DNA of 64,000 bases from the NCBI GenBank assembly GCA_028622995.1, contig JAJQJQ010000021.1, forward strand, positions 930,001-994,000, read 5' to 3'. The position numbers and the translations under genes were made by a program. Source of the DNA: Panagrolaimus kolymaensis (lineage: Eukaryota > Nematoda > Chromadorea > Rhabditida > Panagrolaimidae). The notes under the pieces are model-generated. The model had not been told where the DNA came from. It saw nothing but the letters and a program-made list of their open reading frames with translations, and did not search any database. Positions 1 through 11,192 of the stretch are shown here, piece by piece; position 1 is the first letter of the stretch; each line of letters begins with the position of its first letter.

Positions 1-330
1 TTTATTAGGAGCCGAAAGAGTGTTTGCAAAATAAATTATTAGAAAAATAAAACTGTGAGCATTTGTAGCATGCTTTTTGTTACTTGTTTGTTAACAAATA
101 AGTAAAAGTTAAAACCGAATTTTATAAAAAAGAGGTTTTTATAAAATAAAAAACTGGTCGTTTCTTTTTAGCATGAATGGATTACGAAAAAAATTTAATG
201 AAAAAGACATTTTTATGCTTTTAAATTTTGAGATTAAAAATATGAGGATATTTTATTTTATTAAAACTGCGATAAAGGAAAAGTCGGGAAATCGACGTTT
301 GTATTTTTTTTTCTATATTTTTAAAAAACT
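1..330 (+). repeat. AAACTG motif array (left edge)
   Basis: No gene seen. AT-rich sequence with AAACTG on the + strand near 49, 152, 265 and 325. It is the left end of a dispersed motif family that fills much of the window. Confidence 0.6.
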
Positions 331-1420
331 GTACAATAAATTTCTTGTTGATCCAAAAAATATTTTAAAACTATGCAGAGATTTAAATTTGAACGCGATG
401 GAAAAAATATAAAATTTTATCTTTCCGCAAAAATCTTTTTTCTATAAATAAAAAAACTTTTCAAAAAATAATAATTACAACTTTTGATGGTAATTATTCT
501 TAGAAAAAAAAAACAACAAAATAAAAAAACTTGCCACCTCGAAAACGAAAAAATTCAAACAAATATTTTTCTTTATCGTAAAGCCGCGACTAAAAAACCT
601 TCCAACAACTCAGCGGACTTTGAAAATTTTTTTCATTAACAAAAAAAATAATGTTAATGATGAAAAATGTGTTGTGTTTTTACACACTACCTCTGACTTC
701 ACCTGTTTTTCATCTTTTTTCCCCAACCATCTTCCTCAAAATTTTATCGTCTGCTACCTACCTACCTGCCTATGTACTTTATTGTTGGTAGCTTCCACCG
801 CTACCACCATCGGGCTTTTTTCTTAAATGACGACGACGAAAAACTATGATGGTCGTCGTCGGTCTTTTCACCATCGCTATTTTATTTTTGTGATGCTGCT
901 GCTATTGTCTATTTTGGCACAAGAAGAATGGGAAGAAGAAAAAAAACTTTTATTTTTGCATGCTGCTTTCAACTTTTTTTTCATTTCTTTATTCTTTTTT
1001 CTCCACAAAAAAATTGTTTAAAAAAAAGCACGGTGGCGGCGGCGATGAAAATTCCTGAGTTTTTTGTTGTCCCGTCGTTGATGGTTGAGTAGCCTCCCAT
1101 TTTTCGTCTTCTTCTTCTGCCATCGCCATCCTCATCAAAGCAAGAAAGCAAGCAGCAAGCTTCCCCTGAAAAAAATAAAATAGGCGCGAAGGAATTTATT
1201 CTTTCTTCCTTTATTTTTTTTTTGTGCCGTGTTCCCTTTTTTTTTAATATTATATATATTATCGAGAGCTACTCATAATCGTTACATAAATTTTTGTTGT
1301 TGTTTATACACCTACACTAAATTTTAAAGAATGTACGCATAAATTTCTTGATCGATTTGATTTGGACAAAAGTTTAAAAAGAAAAGGCAGCCTTTGTCTT
1401 GGATATTATGGGTATATGAA
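331..1420. other. motif-free island, no gene supported
   Basis: Between the motifs near 325 and 1427 I see no AACTG. The stretch is more mixed in composition, with CT-rich runs, trinucleotide runs such as GTCGTCGTC (about 855) and GGCGGCGGCGATG (about 1035), and short open frames that read as low-complexity Phe/Leu/Lys and have no splice context. I read it as non-coding, possibly regulatory; that role is inference. Confidence 0.35.
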
Positions 1421-2650
1421 TTTAAACTGCTTATTGAAATTTTTCGAATGAACAATAATGAAATCTTCACAGCCATCAGTAATTTTATTTATGGTTATTA
1501 AACTGGGTCACGAAGTTTACTATAGCCCATTATTGCACATTTAAATTTTCAATGCGACCATAAAAATCAATTAAAATGGATATTTCGAATCACAAATAAA
1601 AACTGAAAAAGATTTGTTTCATTTTCTCTAACTTTAGCAAATGTTTGCTAAAGTTCGATTTGCTGCAAGAGTTTATCGGTTTGTTTTTTACTTATTATTT
1701 TTTTAAATTACTTAAAACTGGTGAAATCCAAAGCTACTGGTATTAAAATAAAAAATTTAAATTTTTAAAAAACTGTACATTAATTAGGCGGAAAACACTA
1801 AACATGGTTTTACAAAAAAAATTTTTATAAATATACAAGAAAAAAACTGTATCTTTTTTTAAACTGTTCATATATTAATTTCTTTTATTTTATCTTCATT
1901 ATTCTAACTTATTTTATTTCTTAATTTATTATTTTTGTTTAACTGTCAAGAACAGGTATAGTGTTTTTTATATTTAATTTATGCGATGGAAAAACAACAA
2001 TAAAAAAAATTAAACTGTCGACTATTTAAGTAGGGGCAAAAACTTTGAGGAATTTTCAAAATATTTATCTTTTAACTGTCTTCAGGGCTATTCTCATTTA
2101 AAAAGTTAAAAAAAACTGAACTTTGATAATTTTATTTTTTTACATTCTAATTTTTAAAGTTAAAAATTTAGGTTATTTTGTTCTAAATTTTATGGAGACA
2201 GAAAACTGATTGAAATTATGGGACAAAGTTTTTTTTTAACTGTACGCTTTTTAATACATACTTTTAATTTGAGAGAAATTTAAGTTTGAACGCAATTTTT
2301 CTCTCTCATTATAACTATATATAAACTGTGTATAAGCAAAATGTGGTGTTATTTTTTTTACTTGGATTATTTATAAGACCAAGAACGCTTAATTTTTTAA
2401 CTGCAACTTTTTAAAATCCCGGTACAGCTTGATCATTGTAAATGCCATTTGTTCCTTTGGATTTTATCGAATTATTTGTTCATCTTTTCGCTTTTCTTTA
2501 TTTTTTTTATTATAACTGGGTCCACTTCAAGTTGGGTTGCTTAAAGATTCCTTCTTTTTTAAATATTTTTAAACTGATCACCAATAGAAAAATAGTTTGG
2601 CAAAATTAAAAGTTTTAAATTTTAAAAACTTTTTGAATTAATAAACTGGT
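1421..2650 (+). repeat. dense AAACTG motif array
   Basis: No gene seen. Between 2012 and 2648 the core AACTG starts at about 2013, 2074, 2114, 2204, 2238, 2324, 2399, 2514, 2572 and 2644, so spacing is roughly 35-115 bp. Nearly every copy is preceded by T or A runs. The reverse complement CAGTT is essentially absent. The sequence between motifs is not visibly repeated, so this is a motif scatter rather than a tandem satellite. Confidence 0.75.
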
Positions 2651-3165
2651 TTACCTTCATCGGAATTTATTTCTTCGATTCTTTATTTCTTTTTTTTTCT
2701 TCAAATTCTTCTACTCTATTTTTTTTCATAAGAAATTTAAAGCGGAAAGGAAAGGGGAATGAAAAAAAGAAGACTTTGTTTTAACTAACTTTTTTATATT
2801 TTTCGATTGACATCAAAAAATTTTTTTACGTCGTTGTCGTCGTCGCTTGCTTTTTTGTTGTTGCATGAGGGCTTGAGCTACGAATAACAAAAAATAATGG
2901 AAAGGGAAAAGAAAGCGAAGGTCACTTTTTTTTTAAACAATAGAAGAATAAAATAAAAATATACAAATGGCATCACTTCTTTTTTTTTCCTTGTTAGTTT
3001 TTGACCAAGAAAAAGGTTTTAGTTTTTTTTTGTTGGTTGGGTCAAATTACTGCTGTTCTTTTCTTTCCTATTTTTTTGTTAATATTTGATTAACATTTTT
3101 TGTTTGTGTTTAATTTTAAAACAAAATATGATGTCAGAAAATTAATTAATTATTTTAAAAAATAA
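2651..3165. other. motif-free island
   Basis: No AACTG between about 2648 and 3169. It contains a run of GTCGTTGTCGTCGTCGC (about 2832), polypyrimidine tracts and purine tracts. No coding signal. Confidence 0.35.
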
Positions 3166-3840
3166 AATAACTGGAGATTTTAAAAATTTTTACCAACTTT
3201 TATACTGATCAGACATTTTAAATCACGCTTAATTTTGCGTGATTTTGCTTTAACTGGGGAGAACTTTTTATAATTTTTTTAATATTTGGCCAGATATGTT
3301 TTTTTCCCTTGATTTTATAAACTTAGCGGAGAGACTTGGTGGAATTGAAAAAAAAAGCAAATTTAAATAGACATTTAATTTAAACTGTATTAGGAAAATG
3401 TATGATTAACTGAAATTACCAAAAAAATTATATATTATAAATTCTTTTAAAAACTGCTTCGTTGCATTGGTGCCTTGACGTAAAAAAATAATGCCTTTGT
3501 TTTAAATATTCTTTAACTTTTTAACTGATCGTTATTGTGATCATCCGTTAAGTCTAATTTTTTTTAAAACTGAAACAATAGATTCTTCGTGATTATAATT
3601 TTAAGATGTATTTTCTTTTTGTTTTTTAAATCGTCTTTAAATATTTCTTGGCAAATAATTTTTCTATTGGAAATATTCCACTTTCATATTACCTTTTCTT
3701 AGGTTAATTAAAATCTATAAATGTTAGATCAATTTTACGGATGAAAAAAATAATTATGAATTTCATAAATTATATTATATATATTTAAACTGTCACTATC
3801 AGGCTCGCGTTGATGTATTTAAAGAACTGACCTTCTTCGT
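3166..3840 (+). repeat. AAACTG motif array
   Basis: Motif copies near 3169, 3253, 3384, 3409, 3452, 3523, 3569, 3787 and 3825, all on the + strand. No coding signal on either strand. Confidence 0.65.
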
Positions 3841-4390
3841 CATTTTTTTATCCTATCATTTCAGGACATAGAAATATTTTAAAAAACTCAATTCTGGATA
3901 GTTTCGTACACATTTTTCGTATTCTTCATAGCCCATTCTTAATTTGCTATTCACCGTCATAATTTTTTTTTCTTTTGCAAACCAATCCAAAAAATGTGTA
4001 CATTTTTCCTAAACACGTAATAATTTTAAAAGCCCACCAAAAAAAAGAAGAACAAAACCTTTTTTCTTTTTGTGGACGACGATAGAGGAAAAAGAGTACT
4101 AAAAAAGTTAATGAAGAAGAAAAAAAACTCTTTTGTTTACTTCTTTTCCTTTCTCTTCCAAAAAAAAAAGTAAAAATAATAATAATTCAGGTGATGCCCA
4201 AAAGACTCTTTAGCCAAAGTTGTCGTTGTCTCATTTTTACTAGACAAACTTACTTTTCATTCTTCAATTCTTTCCTTTCTGCTACGAACATCAAATAAAC
4301 GTCAGACAAAAAGAAAGAGAATTATAGTTATTACTTTTCTTTGTTTTCCCATTTAAATAATTATAAATATTTATTATTATTTTTTTCTGC
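3841..4390. other. motif-free island
   Basis: No AACTG between about 3830 and 4390. Purine and pyrimidine tracts and a GGACGACGATAG stretch near 4073; no supported gene. Confidence 0.35.
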
Positions 4391-5130
4391 TACGACTGGG
4401 TGACAAAATTAATTTTAAATTGCTATAAAAAACTGTATTAAGCAATTCGTTAATTAATTGTTCTGGATGTTCTCTTTTGAATAAAATGAAAAGAACAGTA
4501 AAATTTTTAAAAATTATTGAGTATGTTTCTTTTTATTTTCATTAAAATATTTAAACTGGGTTGATGATTTTTTTACGAAATTTCTTTCTTTTTAACTTTT
4601 AATTTTTGCATAAAACAAGTTAACTTCTTCTCTGAAAGCATAGTTCAATTATAAAATTATTTTAAGAAAATTTTTTAAAACTGAAAAGGAAAATGAATTT
4701 ATATTTAAAAAATTATTTTAACTGGGGTAAGTATTAATTGGAGGCACACAATCGGAAGAAAGAAATTATATAATTTATTTTTTTAACTGTCTCTTTATTT
4801 TTCTTGGGGCAGAAAAAAAGTTTGTGGAAACATATTTGAAATTAAAGGATACAATATAAAAACTGGATTAAGATAAACGGGTGATTATTTTTTATTTCTT
4901 ATTTTTCAAAAAACTATAGCGCACTGAAAAACATTGTGGAAGCTTCATAAACTGCGATGAAGAAAGTTTTTTTTTAATTAATATTTTTTTAAACTGGGCC
5001 ATACCTTTAAGGTTTAGAAAACAATAAATAAAAAAATTAGTTTAAAACTGAAAACAACTTCTCTTTTCTCATTAAAATATTTTTATTTAAGTAAAAATTA
5101 AACTGGGCTTCAACAGAACTGAGAAAATTA
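4391..5130 (+). repeat. AAACTG motif array
   Basis: Motif copies near 4430, 4553, 4678, 4718, 4785, 4858, 4951, 4991, 5043 and 5100, all on the + strand. No gene seen. Confidence 0.65.
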
Positions 5131-5465
5131 AAAAAACGTCAAAGCACTTTTAAGCCCAAAGAGAGAAACACAAAATATACATAGGCACATACGCATATAG
5201 CTTCTAATGAGCCATGATGTTAATAAGCTAGCTATGTATGTATGTAAAAAAATATGATGAGCTTTCTGAGGATTTATCATCTATAATATGCATTTTTTTT
5301 TTATTTATGAAAGACAAGATAAAATTGATTTCGTTTAATTAGGTTTTCTTTTCGTTATTTATTTTTTTCTTCTGTTTTCAAAGATGCTCATGATGCTCTT
5401 TTTAAAAGAAAAAAATATGTGCCATATTTGGTTTTTTTTTCTTATGCTTCAAAAAAATGGCAGAA
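5131..5465. other. motif-free island
   Basis: No AACTG. Contains direct short repeats of ATGTATGTATG (about 5235) and TGATGAGC. No coding signal. Confidence 0.3.
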
Positions 5466-6120
5466 AAAACTGATATGTCTGACTTTTAGTTGGCTTTTTC
5501 TTTTCTTCTTTCTTTTAAACTGAGTTGTTTGTATGAATTTCAATTTTTTTCCATAGAATAAAACTGTCACCATCTTTTTAAATCGGGAATTAGTATCAAA
5601 AAACTGTGATTTTCTTAGAAGGGTTGATTTAAAATTTTTGGCTTTTCTTTTTTCTCAAAAATTTTTCTAACATTAAACCCCAAATTTAAATAATATATAT
5701 TAAATAACTGATTTCTTCTTTTAATCATCATTGGATCCCGAAAACCACCTTTACTGCTTCATTGTTCCCTTGTCTTCTTTTAACAAATTTCAATGGCAGT
5801 GGAGCTTTTTGAGCTAAAAAAAAAGCAAGCAAAAAATAATTTATTTTTTAAAACTGAGTTTAATGATTCTTCACCATGGTTAATTTAATTTAATTTTTGT
5901 TTGTTAAAATAATACTAAAAAACAAAAACTTAGAAACTGAATTTTTTTTTGAAAAAAATGGGTCTAAACTTAATCATTTTTTTATTCATTTTTTTTAAAA
6001 CTGCATAATGCTTTATTGTTCTGAGTAAAAAGTAAATAAGACAACCATAAAATTGAGCAAAAAAGAAGAGAAAAAGAAATCTCTTTGATACTGTTTTTCA
6101 TAATTTAAAAAACTGAACTT
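5466..6120 (+). repeat. AAACTG motif array
   Basis: Motif copies near 5469, 5518, 5562, 5602, 5706, 5852, 5935, 6000 and 6112 on the + strand. No gene seen. Confidence 0.6.
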
Positions 6121-7005
6121 TATTAATTATCCATCTCATAAAGATCAATTATTTATTTATCTATCTATCCTTTTTTTTCCTCCTTCTCTTTTTTTCATTG
6201 CATTTTATTTACTATCTTTATTTTTTATTTATTTTCATTTTTATTGCTACTTTTTTGAAAATAAAAGTCATTGAATAAAAAAAAATCTCTATCTTTTTTT
6301 TTTTTTTTGCTAGCTGGCTGCTGGATGCCATCAAAAAATGACTCCATTTTTTTTCTTCATATCTCTTTTACCAAAAAAAAAATGATAGAGGCTTTCTAGA
6401 AAGCGACGAAGAGTTTTTTTTTCGCGCCTCTTATTTTTATTTTCCTCTCCCAAATGACATTGTTTTTTTTTTCTTCTCTTTCTTGGAGAATCGGTGAACC
6501 TCCTGGGAAACTTCATCAACAGATAGAGAGAGATGAATATTCGCTGCTGCTTCTGTCGGCTTCAGATTTTTTTGGATTTTTGGAAGCAAAAAAAAAATGA
6601 AAACGTTTTTTTAATATTTTTTCTCTTTTTTTTTTGAGGAAAGCTCGCAAAAAGTTTTTGAAAAAGAAACAAAACTGGACTAGAAGCAAACCATGAGACG
6701 ACGACGTGAAAAATAAAAAAATAAATACATATAAGTCAATAGACGTCAAAATCTTTTTCCGTCAAAGCCACACACTTACATTTCTTTTTTGTTTGTTACA
6801 TATCGATGCTAAAATAGGATGCGACAACATTTTAGAAAAAAAAAAGTTGACGATTTTCTTTTTCGTTGGGTGGTGGTGTTTCTCATTCTTCATGACACTT
6901 AGATGTGTGACAAGACGAATTTTTTTTGTTTCAAACTTCTGTTTCTTTTTTTCTTTTTGTTATCATTCATGGCGTTTACTTGGAAGAGAAATAAAGAAGG
7001 GATAG
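6121..7005. other. motif-free island
   Basis: Apart from one isolated AAACTGG near 6674, no motif between about 6116 and 7010. The stretch carries GACGACGACGTG (about 6698) and long T tracts. Open frames on both strands are Phe/Lys-rich translations of homopolymer tracts and are not supported as genes. Confidence 0.35.
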
Positions 7006-9500
7006 AAAAAAACTGTCTTTCCAAATTACATATTTTTGTAAATAACTGTTATTCTTTTTTCTTTTTTCTTTTTTATTTTTTAGTTTTTAAGTTTCTTTTA
7101 TTTTTTCATTAACTGGAGGACCAATACGTTCGAATATATTTTAATGTATTTTTAAAGAGTTAGACAAATTAATGAAATTTTTAAAAATCTTATATCAATT
7201 TCATAAACTGTCTTCTTCTCTCGCCTGGAGAACTTGAAAATTTTTTAAAAACTAAATGTTGTTAATTAGCACTTTTTATTTTTAGGTTAAACTGATTATC
7301 TTGTTGATCGTTAAAGACTTTGTAAACTGCGATAAAAAATTGCTAATTTTTTATTTTTCTTTGCTCAAAATATTTTTTCCTAAAAACTTAGTAGCTAAAA
7401 CTCTTTTTGTTACTTTGAATAACTGCTTTTATTTTTTTATTATCAATAAACTGAGACATAATAAGTCATTTGGTTTTTCATATGTATTTCTAAAAAAGGC
7501 GCAAAAGCATAGTCTTTACCAAAACTGTTAAATAAAAATACTAAAGTTATATCTTTGACTTTTTAAGGGCTATAGATTATCCATTTATAAAAGGAATTAT
7601 TTAAAAAATTAATATTTTTTTTCTTTATATCTGCGCCTCGGCTAACCACCTTTCATATAATTTTTAAAACTGAGTAACAGCAAAAGGCTGTCATTATAAA
7701 ACTCTACCATTGGTCCATTTCTTTTTAGCATTTATAGCTTGTTTGGAAGATTAAATATAAGGAGAAAAAACTGGGAGCTTTTTTAATAGTTGTTATAATT
7801 TTAAATAATTTTCATTTATATTAATAATTAACAGTGGGCTGATAACAAAACAAACTAAATCATGCGTTTTAAATACAAACATAGAGAAAAGCAAGCTCAA
7901 ATAACTTTTTTTCGCATAAAACTGGAGACTTTATTAACAGTGTCGGTTTGGAAAGCTCAATTATATTAATTTTAAAACTGTTTTTTAAAAATATTTATTA
8001 TGACAAAACTGAATTTATTTGGTTTAATTTTTTTTAAATCCAAAACATAAAAGCAATGAGTTTAATAATAATAAACTTTTTTTATATATTTTAAACTGTC
8101 TTGAAATTTACTGCCGGGAAACATGTTTTTTATTTTATAAAAGAAATTCGAAAGCGAAGTATATTTATAACATCCGCAATATTTAGAAATAAAAATTATA
8201 AAACTGCAATGGGTTTTTATATCCCAGAGGTTTAAAAATTTTTTTATCTTTTATCTTTGAATTTTGTTTCTCAAAAATAATTTTTATAAGCTTTATAACT
8301 GTATTAATCGGTTTAACTGCGGTTTTTTTAAATAAATTAATAGACTCCACGATTAAGAAGTTTTTGAATTTCATTTTTTCATATTTAACTGTCAGAAGTT
8401 TTAATAATTTCGCTTTTCTTATTTTCCTTTCTTAATTTTATTCTTCCTTTATTCTATCAAACTATAAAAAATAAATATGTCTAAATGTAAAATAACTGTA
8501 AAACGGAAGACGTAGTAAAAGGGCAACAAAAAATGTTTCATTCAACAACAAAAAAGTTTTCCATTCTTCTTTTTTTCGTTGTTGCTGCTGCTATTCTTTG
8601 TTTTGGCGTTGCAAATTCCAAAAACTATCTTTTTTCTTTTCTTTTTATTTCTCTTAATGCTCACAATTTTCTTTTGTTATATTTCAAATTTTCGGAAGTG
8701 TTGGTTGCTTTTTTTTAACTTTTTTTTTTCTTCGGTTAACTGAGGATGTGTGTTCTTTTAGGGATTTTTAAATTCAAAATTTTTATCGGGTATCTAATAT
8801 TCAAAAATTAACTGTGTAATTGTTTTCTTAAAAACGCATTAAATATATTTTATTTTTTCTTCATGTTTAATTAAACAATAAAAATATATAGGTTAAACTG
8901 CACTTTTATAGTCAAGGCTGACGAAGAATGGTTTTAGGAAAGTTTTAGGATGACAAAATTCATTTTTAAGTTTCAATGAATATAAATTTTTTCTTCGAAA
9001 TGATGAACGTGTAAAACTGACTCCTAACAAAATTTATATTTCTTCTTAAACTGCAGATCCATAATTTAAGGGGAAATAGAATGTTTTTAAACTAGAAAAT
9101 TTCAATCTCTAATTTTTCAAAGGAATTTTCTCAAATTAAAAAAATATAAAAACTGCCTAACATTTTGTTTTGTGGATTTTTCTTCATTTTTTGAAGTTAG
9201 AAAAACTGATAATGGTTAGTATTTATTAAAGTTTACTATTGTTGGCTATAATTTTTTTTAATTTCATGCAAAAAAGTAAATGAAACTGAGGAGTGTTGAT
9301 AAACAAAAATTTCTATCAATATTTTAGTTTAATATTTTGGGAAGGTTAGATGGAGGGAGCGAAACTGGTTTTTCAGATAATTTTTTAATATAATATCTTT
9401 TTTAACTGCAGTTTTTATATCATGGCGGTTGGATAATCTTTTTATTTTTCCAACATAAAGTCAAAACTTTTAAAATTTGAAAAAAAACTGTGGGTTGTTA
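7006..9500 (+). repeat. AAACTG motif array (about 2.5 kb)
   Basis: Near-continuous scatter of AAACTG/TAACTG on the + strand, with copies roughly every 40-120 bp (for example about 7010, 7043, 7112, 7206, 7290, 7326, 7431, 7451, 7521, 7668, 7769, 7920, 7975). One small gap lies at about 8.52-8.73 kb, where a 61-codon frame starts with a hydrophobic stretch; I do not support it as a gene. Confidence 0.65.
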
Positions 9501-10335
9501 TTCGGTTGTTTTTAGGCTTAAAAAATTTTTACTTTAAATTTTTACTTTTTCTTTAAAAGGGTAATATTTCTTTTTAACTTTAACCCATATTTTATTTTTC
9601 AAGTTCATATTTAAAAGAAGTTCTTTCTCATTCTCTCTTTTTTCACCCATTGTTTCTCCTCCCTAAAAAAATAAGAATAAAAAACATAGACCACCAAAAG
9701 ATTTTTTTAGAGAAAGAAAAAAATAACCATAAAAAACGATGAAGGAAAAAAAGTTGGAAAAAACAAGCAAACATTTTTTTCTTTCCCTTTCGTCGTCGGC
9801 AACCAACAAAAAAAATAAAAAGATTCTGAAAGAGACCCATCTTCGAAGGAAAAAATATGCAATCATTAATAATCTTCTCCCAAGATACAGAAGAAGAAGA
9901 AGATGAAGAAGAAGAAGAAGAAGAAGAAGAAGAAGGAAAAAAAATGGCAACCAAAAAAAAAATACGTCAACGCCGAGCTCGCTCATGGGTCGTCGTCGAC
10001 TCTCAAACAAAAATTGAAGCATAGAGAAAAAAAATGCGCGCGATTGGATCATATTTTTGCTTTGCATTTTTTCATTGTTTGCGCTTGCGCCTGCCGTTCT
10101 CGCCTTTTCAAATACCCATGAGAATTTTTTTAAAGAGGAAAAAGATTTTTTTTTCAATGTTTCATAAAAATAAAAATAAACTTTTTTTTGTCTATGCTTG
10201 AGAGATCTTTTTTCTTTTTTTCTTCTTCTTGTGTTTATGTGTGTTAAACGTTCTTCAATGGCGATGAAAAGCCATTTTTAAATTTCCTTTTTTTCATTTT
10301 TTCTTTGATTTTGAATGGAAATATTTTAAAAATAG
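9501..10335. other. motif-free island with GAA microsatellite
   Basis: No AACTG. It holds the purine triplet repeat at 9890-9936, CGTCGTCGGC near 9789 and GTCGTCGTCGAC near 9992, and the locally GC-richer GCGCGCG/TGCGCTTGCGCCTGCC at 10035-10095. It lies about 0.9 kb 5' of the first K2P exon, so it could be that gene's promoter or an enhancer. That is inference from position and composition. Confidence 0.4.
9890..9936. repeat. (GAA)n trinucleotide microsatellite
   Basis: Near-perfect GAA/AAG repeat with a single GAT interruption near 9902. It produces artificial Glu/Lys-rich and Ser-rich frames on the two strands. Confidence 0.9.
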
Positions 10336-11192
10336 GATAACTGGAATTTCATAAAGTGATAGAATTTTGCTTTTTAATTATTAACCTTGTTAATAAACTG
10401 AGCCACTTAAAAATTATTGTGATTTATAACTTATTTTTAAAACTGTGTTAATCTTAGTAGATATTGATTTTATTTCCTTATTTAAAACTGTCGCAACCAA
10501 AGTTTCTTTTTTTGTTACATTTTTGGATAATTTTAATATTTTTCAAAGAAACCGAGAGGACAAAAATAAGAGTAAACTGTGGTTTGTTTCATAACAGTTT
10601 AAGCTTTTTTAAAAATACGTATATTATAAAATTAATTATCTCTCAAATTTTTTTCCGAAGAAATATAAAACCTGTGTAATTTTGGAACATTAATTAATAC
10701 AATTTTTAAAAAACAGCGTTAGTTCGATTACATCAGAAAAATTCTTCCTTGTGGTTTTATCTTATTTTTTATTATTAAAACTGTGTTCTTCATATTCACG
10801 CACCTTCTGGTTTTCATTTACATGTTTATTTAATTAATCTTTTTAATCTCGGCTTGCATGTTTTTCATTTTGGCGTGAAAATTATTCTTCTTTAATTCAT
10901 TTTTTTCAAAAACTGTTATTCATCTTGACTTTAGGTTTAAATAACTTTATCATTCTCGTCTTCATTTTTTTCGACCACGAATTTATTAAATAAATAGCGT
11001 TTTCAAATGGTGACTTAAAAGTATTCAAAAAATTAAAAAAAAAAACAATTGCTTAATTACACAAAATTGTTTTTTTATTTATTTACTTAAACTGTCGTCA
11101 GTCATGTTATCTTTGAAAATATTATTAGCAATGTTATGACCATAAATTTTTTGGGGTCATAACTTCTGTCTTCGCATATTTCATTCTTAAAA
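10336..11192 (+). repeat. AAACTG motif array upstream of the K2P gene
   Basis: Motif copies near 10339, 10396, 10440, 10485, 10573, 10779, 10911 and 11090 on the + strand, with one reverse copy near 10594. No coding signal before 11193. Confidence 0.55.

Noticed and set aside
173..412. Open frame of 79 codons at the left edge
   Set aside because: Lys/Phe/Asn-rich translation of A/T tracts, contains an AAACTG copy, with no splice context or recognisable motif.
6331..7112. Several overlapping frames on both strands
   Set aside because: Products of homopolymer and polypyrimidine tracts; Phe/Lys-rich, mutually overlapping, no domain or splice support.
8533..8718. 61-codon frame beginning with a signal-peptide-like hydrophobic stretch
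   Set aside because: The hydrophobic run is a by-product of T-rich DNA, and no further coding region, promoter or termination signal was seen.
9643..10157. Ser-rich and Leu-rich long frames on the - strand
   Set aside because: They read through the GAA microsatellite in different frames; simple-repeat artefacts.
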